Below, in pieces: positions 9,818 through 18,118 of a stretch of 64,000 bases of DNA (position 1 is its first letter; each line of letters opens with the position of its first letter). The notes under the pieces are model-generated. The model saw nothing but the letters and a program-made list of their open reading frames with translations, was not told where the DNA came from and made no database searches. The DNA is from Flagellimonas marinaquae (lineage in GTDB: Bacteria > Bacteroidota > Bacteroidia > Flavobacteriales > Flavobacteriaceae), in the NCBI RefSeq assembly GCF_003992675.1, contig NZ_RZMZ01000015.1, forward strand, positions 62,001 to 126,000, in the 5' to 3' direction. Both the position numbers and the translations under genes were made by a program.

Positions 9818-11145
9818 TGAATTTCACTAAGATCATATATCGAATCATATTGGGTTGGGTTACCCTGGTACTGTTGGGTGCCTGTGTGGACGAATTGGAG
9901 ATCGAGACCTTGGGTAATGATGATGAGGCACCTCCTCTGGTCATAGAAGCAGTCCTCAGTGATGAGGTCATCAACCAAAAAGTCTATTTGAGCAGGAGCA
10001 GCCAACGCTTGGATTTGGAGACGGATACGGTTTACAACCCAAACATTCCCCTTGGTAGGGGCCCTAGAGATGCTGTGGAAACTGAAAGTGGAGCCTTGGT
10101 TCGCCTTTTTGGCGATGATGGAACGGAATATGCTTTTTTTGAAAGTGAAGCAGGACTGTACCAGTCCGATCAACCTTTTGCTTTGGAATTAGGGACTAGC
10201 TACACCTTGGAGATTGTTACGCGAAATGGAAACGAGTATGCATCGGACCCCATTGCCGTGCCAGGAAAATCCACACTAACCAATCTATACGCCGAAAGGG
10301 CCACCAATGAGAATGGGGAAGAGGGCATTGCCATTTATGTGGACAGTGAACCGCAAGAAGGAGATACCCAGTTTTACAGATATGCTTACGAAGAAACCTA
10401 TAAGATTGTGTCGCCTCTTTGGTCCGCCAACGAGTTCAGGTTGACGGATTATGACCCGTGTGCATTGCCCAGTCCTACTTATAATCTATCGGTCGTACCC
10501 AAGGAAGTGGAAAATAGGGTGTGCTACAATACCGTTGCATCCAATTCCATCTTACAATTGAGCACAGCGGGCAACCCAGGAGGTAACATATCCAAGCATA
10601 GGGTTCGATTTATCGGCAAGGATAATTTCATTATTTCGGAACGCTACAGTATTTTGGTGCAGCAGCAGGTACAATCTGCAGATGCCTTTTCCTTTTACTC
10701 CAATCTGAATAACTTTTCACAATCGGAAAATATATTTTCCCAGGTGCAGCCCGGGGCCATTTATGCCAATGTGTTCCGAAAGGACGGAGCCAACGAAAAC
10801 GTATTGGGCTACGTGAGTGCCGTTGGCGTGTCCGATCAACGTTTGTTCTTTAATTTTGAAGATTTTTTCCCTGGGGAGGAGCTTCCGGAATTTCCGTTCA
10901 ATTGTGTCTATCAATCCCCACCAGAGTCACATCCTTCGTATTGCAGTCAAAATCCGGGGCCCAATCCTTGTCCGCTATCTATTATAGAAAGAGTAGATCT
11001 GGGAACCATCAGCTATTTTTCAACCTATGATGAAGCCTTGGTGCCCTTCGCGTCCTGTCCGAGCGATTATGTGGTGGTTCCACGGATATGTGGCGACTGT
11101 ACGCTTTTGGGAAGTAATGTAGAACCCGATTTTTGGGTGGAATAA
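9817..11145 (+). CDS. DUF4249 lipoprotein paired with the receptor
   Basis: A 442-residue protein with lipobox LLGACVDEL near residue 18, so a lipid-anchored envelope protein. DUF4249 proteins are nearly always found just after STN-type TonB-dependent receptors in Bacteroidota and are thought to be their surface partners; function is not established. ATG 9817 overlaps the receptor stop (TGATG), implying translational coupling. Several cysteines cluster near the C-terminus (NPCPLS, SCPSD, CGDCTLL), which could form disulfides or bind metal; this is inference. Confidence 0.88.
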   Translation: MNFTKIIYRIILGWVTLVLLGACVDELEIETLGNDDEAPPLVIEAVLSDEVINQKVYLSRSSQRLDLETDTVYNPNIPLGRGPRDAVETESGALVRLFGDDGTEYAFFESEAGLYQSDQPFALELGTSYTLEIVTRNGNEYASDPIAVPGKSTLTNLYAERATNENGEEGIAIYVDSEPQEGDTQFYRYAYEETYKIVSPLWSANEFRLTDYDPCALPSPTYNLSVVPKEVENRVCYNTVASNSILQLSTAGNPGGNISKHRVRFIGKDNFIISERYSILVQQQVQSADAFSFYSNLNNFSQSENIFSQVQPGAIYANVFRKDGANENVLGYVSAVGVSDQRLFFNFEDFFPGEELPEFPFNCVYQSPPESHPSYCSQNPGPNPCPLSIIERVDLGTISYFSTYDEALVPFASCPSDYVVVPRICGDCTLLGSNVEPDFWVE

Positions 11146-11156
11146 TTGCAGAGCTT

Positions 11157-12926
11157 ATGAAAACACAATGGATATTTTTTTGGGTTATCGCATCCTTGGC
11201 CTTTCAGGTACGGGCCCAATATGTCATTGGCAGTGCGGAAGAATTGCAGAACCTTAAAAGCCTGCCGCAAGAAAAGGTCTATCTGCATCATACGGGCCCC
11301 GTGGTCTTCACGGGAGAGTATCTGTATTACGCCTTTTATTGTTTCAATGCACAGAACAATCGGGCCAGTGATATCAGCTTTGTAGGGTATGTGGCCTTGG
11401 TCAACCAACAAGGGGAATACGTACTGGAGCAAAAGGTACGGTTGCAAAAGGGCATGTCCCACGGCGATTTCTTTGTCAATACCGAGGTTCCCTCAGGAAA
11501 CTATAAACTGCTCGGTTATACCCAATGGATGAAAAACAATGGAATGGAACAGGTATTCAAGGATGACCTGGTGATCATCAATCCCTATCAGCAGGATCAA
11601 TCCCGACTGCTATCCGAATCCTTGGCGGAAGAAAAAACAGCTTTTGAAGCAACACAACCTGTGGATTCCTCCATGATTCAGGTCAAATTGGCAGCAAAGA
11701 GGGTCGGCACCCGAAGGAAGATGGCCTTGCAGCTCAAAAATTACAAGGCCAAACTGGGTCATGGAACCTACACCTTAAAGGTGCAAAAAAAGGGCGATAT
11801 CCAAACGCAACCTGCCGAAAACGCCATATCCTATGCCCGTTCCTATTTTGATGTGAAAGGGGAGTTGGACAGGAAGGTGGGCGATAGCCTTTTCCTGCCC
11901 GAGCAGCGGGGGGAACTCTTGTTCGGTAAGGTAACCGACCCACAGGGCAACCCTCTGCCCGATGCCAAAATGGTGGTTTCCGTTCCCGGGGAGGGTTTCT
12001 TACTTAAATTCACCACTACCGATGCACAGGGAAACTTTTACACCTATCTGAGAAAGGACTATAAGCAGGACAGGGCCATTATCCAGCCTACGGACCATAC
12101 GCAGGATGTTCGGGTATCTTTGGGAGCCTTGCCCCATTTGGATGCCTCGGGACTCACATTTGGTGATTTTCGGTTAAGTCCCACCTACACCGAAGCGATA
12201 AGAAAGCGCAGTATTTACAATCAATTGGAGAACCAGTTTTTTTCCGTGAAGCCGGATTCCGTTCTTTTGGGCGACCCGGTAGATCCCTTTGACGGGGGAA
12301 TGCCCAACACCATTTATTTGGACGATTATACACGTTTTCCCACCTTTCAGGAAACTTTGGTGGAGGTCTTTAATTACGCTGGGTATAGAAACAATGGTAA
12401 GGGCAGTGACTATATCCGGATTGCGCAGGACTTTGAGAAGTATACCGAAGAGGCCAATAGTTATCCGGCCATTGTGTTGTTCGATGGGGTGTATATTCCC
12501 GACCATGAAATAATAAAGGACTTTGATGCCCGTAAAATCGAATCCATCAGCACGGTTCCGGACCAGTTTGTGATGGCGGGAAAAGATTATCAAGGAATTA
12601 TGTCCGTCAAAACCATGAAAGGCGATTACTTTGAAACCTACTCACCGGCCCATGGAATCAATGTGCCCATAAAAAAGCCCATACCGCAAAAAAGCTATTT
12701 TGAACAACGTTACGGAGCCGAAGAAATCGACCAAGCTAATATTCCCGACTATAGACGTATTCTCTTATGGGAACCACAGATAGAGATTTCCGATGAGGAC
12801 CTGCAGTTCGAGTTTTATACTTCGGATCTTACGGGGGAATTTGAAGTAGTCTTGGATGGATTCACCAGCTACGGCAAACCCATCTCCGTGTATGAGACTT
12901 TATTAGTGCAAGATGATAATCAATAA
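11157..12926 (+). CDS. Secreted MG2-like protein with plug-like C-terminus
   Basis: A 589-residue exported protein (signal peptide MKTQWIFFWVIASLAFQVRAQ in form, cleaved after residue 21). The N-terminal part resembles the macroglobulin MG2 fold common in Bacteroidota (KVYLHHTGPVVFTGEYLYY near residue 40). A carboxypeptidase-regulatory-like repeat follows near 250 (LFGKVTDPQGNPLPDAKM). The C-terminal third has a TonB-plug-like signature (FDGVYIPD ... KIESISTVPDQ ... GIMSVKT). It follows the DUF4249 gene within 11 bp and probably belongs to the same envelope assembly. Exact function unknown. Confidence 0.8.
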   Translation: MKTQWIFFWVIASLAFQVRAQYVIGSAEELQNLKSLPQEKVYLHHTGPVVFTGEYLYYAFYCFNAQNNRASDISFVGYVALVNQQGEYVLEQKVRLQKGMSHGDFFVNTEVPSGNYKLLGYTQWMKNNGMEQVFKDDLVIINPYQQDQSRLLSESLAEEKTAFEATQPVDSSMIQVKLAAKRVGTRRKMALQLKNYKAKLGHGTYTLKVQKKGDIQTQPAENAISYARSYFDVKGELDRKVGDSLFLPEQRGELLFGKVTDPQGNPLPDAKMVVSVPGEGFLLKFTTTDAQGNFYTYLRKDYKQDRAIIQPTDHTQDVRVSLGALPHLDASGLTFGDFRLSPTYTEAIRKRSIYNQLENQFFSVKPDSVLLGDPVDPFDGGMPNTIYLDDYTRFPTFQETLVEVFNYAGYRNNGKGSDYIRIAQDFEKYTEEANSYPAIVLFDGVYIPDHEIIKDFDARKIESISTVPDQFVMAGKDYQGIMSVKTMKGDYFETYSPAHGINVPIKKPIPQKSYFEQRYGAEEIDQANIPDYRRILLWEPQIEISDEDLQFEFYTSDLTGEFEVVLDGFTSYGKPISVYETLLVQDDNQ

Positions 12927-12947
12927 CCTAGTTTTACATATAATCCT

Positions 12948-13388
12948 ATGAAACACGTTCGATTTTGTTCTTTTTTTCTTTTCATGCTTGTTTTGGCCAC
13001 GAATCAAGTATCCGGTCAGCAACAATTGAGTGCCGAGGTAGTATCCGACCTGCAAAAAACGACCCAATACGCCTTTGTTTTAACCCAAGACCGACACTTT
13101 AGAGGTGTTCTGTCGATGTATGATAAATTGGTGGCAAGCGGCGTTACCATTGCCGATTATGAGATCGTCGTAAAGGGCAAGGTGGTCTTGCAGCTTAAGA
13201 AAGGTTCCGAACTGGAGTCCTTGTATCAAAAGTATAAGGACAAAGTGCGGGTAAGCGTATGTAGTGTCGCCATGTCCAAGTTGGGTGTTAGCGCGGACGA
13301 ACTCATTCCGGGCCTGATTCCTGTGGAAACGGCTTCCATTCGAATGTTACAGTTGCAGGCCAGAGGGTATAATACGCTGACCTATTAG
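12948..13388 (+). CDS. Exported DsrE-like protein
   Basis: A 146-residue protein with an N-terminal signal peptide ending near VSGQ, followed by a DsrE/DsrF-like alpha/beta fold (AFVLTQDRHFRGVLSMYDKL and VRVSVCSVAMSKLG). The Cys of VCSVAM sits where the family often has its active or sulfur-carrying cysteine. Family members in the cytosol move sulfur; the role of exported forms is unknown. It is the last gene of the four-gene receptor operon, 21 bp after the MG2-like gene. Confidence 0.82.
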   Translation: MKHVRFCSFFLFMLVLATNQVSGQQQLSAEVVSDLQKTTQYAFVLTQDRHFRGVLSMYDKLVASGVTIADYEIVVKGKVVLQLKKGSELESLYQKYKDKVRVSVCSVAMSKLGVSADELIPGLIPVETASIRMLQLQARGYNTLTY

Positions 13389-13407
13389 CATTTGGTGTCG
13401 AACCTCG

Positions 13408-13428
13408 TATTCGTGACCGCGGCAGGAT
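13408..13428. repeat. Copy of the tRNA-Arg 3' end (21-bp direct repeat)
   Basis: TATTCGTGACCGCGGCAGGAT here is identical over 21 bp to 13517-13537, which covers the 3' acceptor/T-arm end of tRNA-Arg plus six flanking bases. Similarity stops abruptly on both sides. Duplicated tRNA 3' ends are typical of integration sites, but only about 90 bp separate the copies, so this could be a remnant after loss of an element. Confidence 0.7.
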
Positions 13429-13480
13429 GGTTCCACTTCCTTAGCACTACGCGCTGAAAATCAAAAACCCTCAAAATCAA

Positions 13481-13511
13481 AAAAGCAAGCTTTATGATTT
13501 TGCTTGCTTTT
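13481..13511. terminator. Bidirectional terminator hairpin
   Basis: A perfect 10-bp inverted repeat, AAAAGCAAGC (13481-13490) and GCTTGCTTTT (13502-13511), with an 11-base loop. It lies after the DsrE-like gene and between the two copies of the tRNA 3' end, and can serve both the receptor operon and the minus-strand tRNA. Confidence 0.75.
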
Positions 13512-13522
13512 CGATTTATTCG

Positions 13523-13596
13523 TGACCGCGGCAGGATTCAAACCTGCAACCTTCTGAGCCGTAATCAGATGCGCTATTCAGTTGCGCCACGCGGCC
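13523..13596 (-). tRNA. tRNA-Arg (anticodon ACG)
   Basis: Reading the minus strand, acceptor arms GGCCGCG and CGCGGUC pair over 7 bp (one G-U), the D arm is GCGC/GCGC, the anticodon stem UCUGA/UCAGA encloses UUACGGC with anticodon ACG, and the T arm is GCAGG-UUUGAAU-CCUGC. The discriminator is A at 13523 and CCA is not encoded. Anticodon ACG is expected to be edited to ICG and read CGU, CGC and CGA. Confidence 0.97.
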
Positions 13597-13658
13597 TTAT
13601 TTAAGGGCTGCAAATATATTTCTTTTTAACTTTACCTCAAAACCCTAGCGAACAAAAA

Positions 13659-14171
13659 ATGGATTTTGCACCCTACATTCGTGATATCAAGGACTTTCCC
13701 AAGCCCGGGGTCGTTTTTAAGGATATTACTCCGCTCCTAAAAAATGCGACTGCCCTCCAAAAAGCGGCCGATGCCTTGGTTGGATTTACCAATAATATGA
13801 AAATCGATAAAGTGGTTGGTATAGATAGCCGCGGATTCATATTTGCGCCCATGATGGCCGAAAAATTGGGTGCAGGCTTTGTTACAGTGCGCAAATCGGG
13901 CAAATTGCCCTACACCACAATTTCAGAATCGTATGAGTTGGAGTATGGCACCGGAACCCTCGAAATTCACTCCGATGCCATCGAAGTGGGGGATAAGGTA
14001 CTGGTTCATGACGATGTGCTGGCTACGGGTGGCACGGCCCAAGCCGTTTGCCGATTGGTCGAAAAGTTGGGAGGAGAGGTGGTCCAATGCAACTTTTTAA
14101 TTGAACTTACCTTTTTGAACGGATTTGAAAAAATAAGGAATTATCAGAAAGCGGTATTGCTTCAGTATTGA
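13659..14171 (+). CDS. apt: Adenine phosphoribosyltransferase
   Basis: Salvages adenine to AMP using PRPP in the cytosol. The 170-residue protein shows IRDIKDFPKPGVVFKDITPLL at the start, the GIDSRGFIFA segment near residue 50, and the PRPP-binding motif VLVHDDVLATGGTA near residue 115. Length is typical. Its last 10 bp overlap the stop end of the convergent 49-residue gene. The start ATG at 13659 lies 62 bp beyond the divergent tRNA. Confidence 0.97.
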   Translation: MDFAPYIRDIKDFPKPGVVFKDITPLLKNATALQKAADALVGFTNNMKIDKVVGIDSRGFIFAPMMAEKLGAGFVTVRKSGKLPYTTISESYELEYGTGTLEIHSDAIEVGDKVLVHDDVLATGGTAQAVCRLVEKLGGEVVQCNFLIELTFLNGFEKIRNYQKAVLLQY

Positions 14172-14311
14172 TCAAGTGCCCTGGTCGTGACGAAATATCG
14201 CCAACCTATAATGGCCATCTGCAATTTGGATGCTTTGGCCAAGTCCAATCCCCTTTTACTGTAAGAGGGCAACAGAGCCTTGTTCAGTTTTGCCAAAATC
14301 TTGTAAAACAT
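14162..14311 (-). CDS. Small conserved-looking basic protein, 49 residues
   Basis: Translation gives MFYKILAKLNKALLPSYSKR at the N-terminus and then a segment with LAKASKLQMAIIGWRYFVTTRALDQY in parts; it is basic, helical and without a signal peptide. Such short proteins occur widely in Flavobacteriia and have sometimes been labelled SsrA-binding protein, a label the sequence does not support (SmpB is about 150 residues). Codon use is protein-like. A TATATTTG -7 box sits 20 bp upstream of ATG 14311. An in-frame ATG at 14329 would precede the expected transcript start. Function unknown. Confidence 0.75.
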   Translation of the reverse strand: MFYKILAKLNKALLPSYSKRGLDLAKASKLQMAIIGWRYFVTTRALDQY

Positions 14312-14330
14312 ATCGTTGCGTTGGTGCATA

Positions 14331-14338
14331 CAAATATA
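14331..14338 (-). promoter_or_regulatory. Putative -7 box TATATTTG
   Basis: Matches TAnnTTTG on the minus strand. It would start transcription about 12 bases before ATG 14311, and so favours that start of the 49-residue protein over ATG 14329. Confidence 0.5.
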
Positions 14339-14770
14339 CACAAAGGTGTTTACAAGCCATGGAGATCAATAGCAATGTGGCAACCCTTTACGGTTTAAAT
14401 AAAGATAACCGTTAAGAGTTGCACAAGAAGTGTGATGAAAACCTTTACAATTGCTATCATTTTTTGATTGATTTTTAAGATTGAAAGAACTATTATTTTT
14501 CTGTTATGTCCCCGAATATATAATGATAAATATCATGCTTCCAAGCATTTGACCTAAAAACAATGTAATTGCATACGAGATTGTATCTTTAAAAACAGAT
14601 GGCTCCTTCAAGTGAAATATATCCCCTTGAAAAAAGTTATAAAATGTAATCGATAATATACTTTTTACTAGATAAATGTTAGAATTGTAGAGGCTTTTTG
14701 GGAAGGGATTCAAAAACCAAGGGAGCTTTCGTTTAAAAAAAGGTCTTTTTTGGGGTTTTCGTCTTGGTAC
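14339..14770. other. Gene-poor A/T-rich gap between the 49-residue gene and the M56 gene
   Basis: No convincing gene is seen. A 69-codon minus-strand frame (14504-14713) exists, but it has no promoter box and an unconvincing composition. The stretch is markedly richer in A and T than the flanking genes and could hold decayed coding sequence. Confidence 0.5.
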
Positions 14771-14801
14771 AAAAAAAAGAACCGTCTCGAAAGACGGTTC
14801 T
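14771..14801 (-). terminator. Intrinsic terminator of the BlaI/M56 operon
   Basis: Perfect 10-bp arms AGAACCGTCT (14778-14787) and AGACGGTTCT (14792-14801) with a CGAA loop. On the minus strand the stem is followed by a run of eight T. It lies 32 bp past the stop of the M56 gene. Confidence 0.9.
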
Positions 14802-14832
14802 ACTGACTACTCAAAAACCATTGGTTTTTTGA

Positions 14833-16608
14833 TCAATTGCCTTTTTTGGTCGTTACCTCAATAACTCCATTTTTCGCCTTTTTTCCATACTTCTCCACTG
14901 CGGTATCTCCTTTAAGCACACTAATGCTTTCAATATTGTCCGGGGAGATATTTTTAAAGTCTTTTGATTCCGACTTTTTACCGTCAATATAATAGAGGGG
15001 TTTTCTTTTTCCGTCATCTTTAATGTAAAAGAAACGAGCGTCTTCATCACCGATGATCACTTCATTATCCTCATCGCTCACAGAATCTTTGATCACCACT
15101 ATATTTTTGTCTCTTTTTACATGGATCTTTTTTTCATCATCCGTTTGGATCATCACAACATTCTTATTTTTCTCTTCTCCCACTTTTTTAATCGTCAAAT
15201 GCTTAATGTTTTCGTCTTCCTCGTCCTTTGTCACAACAATGGAAGCAACGTTATCTAAATTGATATCTTCCATTTCTTCTTCCGTCAGTCGCTTTCCAAT
15301 GATGATGACCTCTTTCTCTTCATCACCTTCTTTAATGATGATTTCGGTATTATCATCAGTGGTCCAAGAGCCTTTGCCTTTTATTTGATGTATTTTGACG
15401 TTTTGGCCCTTGCCTGCATTCCAAAAGGAAACCGAATTGTTCACATCGTCGTAGAACACGGTTATGGGGCCAATGGGTCCGTCAGAATTGCTATTGTAAT
15501 TACCGCTGAACGATTTGCCATCGGAACTTTTGCCACTCAACTGTAGTGAAATTTCAATGATTTCCCTGTCATCGTTCCGCACCGTGGTGTAACTGAAGTC
15601 GATGCCATCCTCGGCCAGATCTTTCTTCATTTTGTCCAATTCGGCATCCGTGGTGTTTTTAGTTATGGAAAGCTCTACAGTTTTGGCATCATTGTCGAAT
15701 TCTTCGACCATTACATCCTCTATGCCCTTGGGCTCTTTGTAAATATAAGTTTCCTTGATACTGAAACTTACCAAGAACAGCCCCAGCAGAGGAAGCATCA
15801 CCAAGATTTTGAGTGCATTGATTTTTTTGGATTGATTTTGATTTAACATGACTATTCGTTTTTTGATTAATGAATTATAAAATGAATTGGATAAGGTGTA
15901 TTCCTTTTGGTTTGCCACTTGTCTGAGCATCAGGTATTGATAGGATTTTTTGTCCGCAGCATGGGCTATGGCAAAATGGTCCGCCAAGTATTCCAGGTTT
16001 TCTCTTACTGCACTTTTGTACAACCATAAAACCGGATTGAACCAAAACACGATTTTCAGCAGTTCCAAGAATAGGATGTCCAATGTATGCCATTGCCGGG
16101 CATGGGCCTTTTCATGTTCCAGGACTGAATGCAATTCGTTGGGCTCAAAAAGGCGTGGATTGTAGAAAATGTAGTTAAAAAAGGAAAACGGGGATATCTT
16201 CTTATCTGTAACCAAGTGCAAAAATGGGGTCTCCTTCCTTCGATGTGCTTTTTCGGCCAATTTTTTCAACGATGATAATTTAAGTATGAATCGTATCAAC
16301 AGGAAGACACTAACGGCTAGGTAGATGGTAACGAGTCCATTTTGAAGCGTGAAGAACCCACTCTCCTGTATCGGTGTTGTCAGTTTTCCACTGGTAGCAC
16401 TAGCCTGAATCAACGTGGGTTTCGCAATCACCACAGTCTTTTTGATCTTGATCAATGGAAGTGCAATGGCCAGAATTAAACCGGATAAAAGAAACAATCT
16501 GTTTTCGGTAAAAAGGGTATCTCGTTTCAAGAAGATATGGTATACCGCCAAAAAACCTCCGGATATAAGGACAGACTGTAAAATATACATGTATATAGGT
16601 TCCATCAT
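14833..16608 (-). CDS. BlaR1-type M56 metallopeptidase with plug-like tail
   Basis: A 591-residue membrane zinc peptidase and probable sensor for the BlaI repressor. Hydrophobic helices lie at about 5-25, 35-50 and 95-110. The zinc motif H-E-K-A-H is in SVLEHEKAHARQWHTL near residue 190, and a last helix is near 270. The long extracellular C-terminus holds acidic repeats (DDEKKIHVKRDKNIVVIKD) and ends in a TonB-plug-like signature (YYIDGKKS ... NIESISVLKG ... NGVIEVTTKKG). The start overlaps the BlaI stop by 4 bp (ATGA). The signal sensed is unknown. Confidence 0.9.
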   Translation of the reverse strand: MMEPIYMYILQSVLISGGFLAVYHIFLKRDTLFTENRLFLLSGLILAIALPLIKIKKTVVIAKPTLIQASATSGKLTTPIQESGFFTLQNGLVTIYLAVSVFLLIRFILKLSSLKKLAEKAHRRKETPFLHLVTDKKISPFSFFNYIFYNPRLFEPNELHSVLEHEKAHARQWHTLDILFLELLKIVFWFNPVLWLYKSAVRENLEYLADHFAIAHAADKKSYQYLMLRQVANQKEYTLSNSFYNSLIKKRIVMLNQNQSKKINALKILVMLPLLGLFLVSFSIKETYIYKEPKGIEDVMVEEFDNDAKTVELSITKNTTDAELDKMKKDLAEDGIDFSYTTVRNDDREIIEISLQLSGKSSDGKSFSGNYNSNSDGPIGPITVFYDDVNNSVSFWNAGKGQNVKIHQIKGKGSWTTDDNTEIIIKEGDEEKEVIIIGKRLTEEEMEDINLDNVASIVVTKDEEDENIKHLTIKKVGEEKNKNVVMIQTDDEKKIHVKRDKNIVVIKDSVSDEDNEVIIGDEDARFFYIKDDGKRKPLYYIDGKKSESKDFKNISPDNIESISVLKGDTAVEKYGKKAKNGVIEVTTKKGN

Positions 16609-16964
16609 TTCTTCTTTTCTATAAGTTCAATAATTTCCTTGAGTTCCGAAATGGATATTTTTTCCTCTTGCGCAAAATGCGAGACCAAACTCTTGAAGGA
16701 ATCATTATAATAATCTGCAATGGCAGCGTTCACAAATTTTTTGCGGTACTGTTCCTTACTGACCACAGGAAAATACCTATGGGTGTTTCCAAAGGCTTCA
16801 TGGTCCACATATCCTTTTTCTTGGAGATTTCGCACTATGGTGGATAAGGTATTGTAATGCGGTTTTTCCCCTTCGATTTCTTCAAGGATTTCCTTTACAA
16901 AAGCTTTTTTGAGCTCCCAGAGGATTTTCATGATTTCCTCTTCCTTATTGGTCAATTTTTGCAT
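16605..16964 (-). CDS. BlaI/MecI/CopY family repressor
   Basis: A 119-residue winged-helix repressor. N-terminal MQKLTNKEEEIMKILWEL and the recognition region KPHYNTLSTIVRNLQEKGYV are family hallmarks; the C-terminal helices dimerise. In this family the partner M56 protease leads to cleavage of the repressor. It is translationally coupled to the M56 gene (ATGA overlap). The upstream gap carries repeated TAGTT/AACTA dyads that are the likely operator, so autoregulation is expected. The regulated stress is not evident from neighbours. Confidence 0.93.
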   Translation of the reverse strand: MQKLTNKEEEIMKILWELKKAFVKEILEEIEGEKPHYNTLSTIVRNLQEKGYVDHEAFGNTHRYFPVVSKEQYRKKFVNAAIADYYNDSFKSLVSHFAQEEKISISELKEIIELIEKKK

Positions 16965-17002
16965 GATCTAATCTTTAACTGCACCAAACATAATACTAAT
17001 AA

Positions 17003-17049
17003 AATAGTTAAACAACTATTTTTATAGTTTATTAACTAAAATTATAGTT
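17003..17049. promoter_or_regulatory. Putative BlaI operator: TAGTT half-sites every 20 bp
   Basis: Two dyads, AATAGTT-AAAC-AACTATT (17003-17020) and TAGTT-TATT-AACTA (17025-17038), have centres 20 bp apart. A third TAGTT half-site at 17045 keeps the same 20-bp register. They lie between the BlaI start (16964) and the antiporter gene, where a dimeric repressor would bind on one face of the helix. Confidence 0.65.
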
Positions 17050-17091
17050 TTTATTGTGTTGAACCTTATGTGGGATGAATGGCCTAACCCT

Positions 17092-17099
17092 TATCTTTG
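17092..17099 (+). promoter_or_regulatory. Putative -7 box TATCTTTG
   Basis: Matches TAnnTTTG just before the antiporter gene. It overlaps the TTG at 17097, so that codon cannot be the start if this box is used. It lies about 45 bp from the BlaI-type half-sites, so the repressor might also affect this gene. Confidence 0.5.
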
Positions 17100-17117
17100 T
17101 CCTTAAAAATTACATCT

Positions 17118-18056
17118 TTGGGAAATCTGGTATTTATACTTTTGGGTCTGGCCCTTTTGATTGCGGGCGGGAATTGGCTGTTGAAGTTAGCAGTAGCATT
17201 ATCTCTTAAGTTGAATATTCCTAAAATTGTGATAGGGATGACGGTGGTTTCCTTCGCAACCTCGGCGCCCGAACTCATCGTTAGTATTAAGGCCGCCTTG
17301 GATGGCTTTCCCGATATTGCCTTGGGCAATGTGGTGGGTTCCAACATTGCCAATTTGGGCCTCGTGTTGGCCATTACCGTAATCTTGCGCAATATTGAGA
17401 TTCGCAAAAGCTTTTATACCACCGATTGGCCAGTGATGATGGTGGCTTCCTTGCTCTTTTTTGGTTTTATTTATTTTGATGGACAATTGGGGCAAACGGA
17501 GGGTATAGTGCTGGTGTCTTCATTATTTGTTTTTTTGGTGTATCTACTTCGCTTCCAAAAAACAGCTGTTGTGGACGACATGCCCGAGGACGATATTCCC
17601 CTTCCCCTTTATAAAACGGCCCTGTTTTTGGGATTGGGTGGTGTGGCCCTATGGGGCGGTTCCGAATTGCTCATCGATGGAGCTGTGGGACTTGCTTCGT
17701 CCTTCGGGGTGAGTGACAGGGTAATCGGTATAACGGTGGTATCGGTGGGGACCAGTATACCGGAGTTGGCTGCATCCGTAATAGCGGTTATCAAAAAAGA
17801 GAAGGCCATTTCTGTCGGCAACTTGATTGGTTCAAACATCTTTAATCTGTTGGCGGTCTTGGGAATCACTTCTATCATCACGCCTATAACCGTAATGGAC
17901 CAAGGATTGTTGTCCAACGACATATTTTGGATGTTGGGAATCTCCTTCCTTATCCTACCATTGGTCTTTTTTCCCAAAGGATTGCGCTTGGGGTGGAGGG
18001 ACGGTTTAGTTCTTTTGGCCTGTTACACTGCTTTTGTGTACTTTACCATAACATAA
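17118..18056 (+). CDS. Calcium/sodium (CaCA) antiporter
   Basis: Inner-membrane exchanger of about 312 residues and ten helices. The two inverted alpha-repeats are plain: SFATSAPELIVSI with GNVVGSNIANLGL in the first half, and SVGTSIPELAASV with GNLIGSNIFNLLA in the second; the acidic and Asn residues bind cations. The start is uncertain. TTG 17097 is the longest, but it overlaps a -7 box, so TTG 17118 (M-GNLVFILLGLALL) is chosen; no ATG is near. It ends at a terminator shared with the convergent glutamine synthetase. Confidence 0.93.
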   Translation: MGNLVFILLGLALLIAGGNWLLKLAVALSLKLNIPKIVIGMTVVSFATSAPELIVSIKAALDGFPDIALGNVVGSNIANLGLVLAITVILRNIEIRKSFYTTDWPVMMVASLLFFGFIYFDGQLGQTEGIVLVSSLFVFLVYLLRFQKTAVVDDMPEDDIPLPLYKTALFLGLGGVALWGGSELLIDGAVGLASSFGVSDRVIGITVVSVGTSIPELAASVIAVIKKEKAISVGNLIGSNIFNLLAVLGITSIITPITVMDQGLLSNDIFWMLGISFLILPLVFFPKGLRLGWRDGLVLLACYTAFVYFTIT

Positions 18057-18087
18057 AAACCGCCCCAAAATTCTCGGGACGGTTTTT
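18056..18087. terminator. Bidirectional terminator
   Basis: AAAACCG(C)CCC and GGG(A)CGGTTTT pair around AAAATTCTC, with A and T runs on the two sides. It lies between the antiporter and the convergent glnA gene. Confidence 0.85.
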
Positions 18088-18118
18088 ACCTATAATCAAC
18101 AACTAATCTATTTTCCGT

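Noticed and set aside
14504..14713. A 69-codon minus-strand frame with a hydrophobic end
   Set aside because: No -7 box upstream, poor composition, and an A/T-rich gap in which such frames arise by chance.
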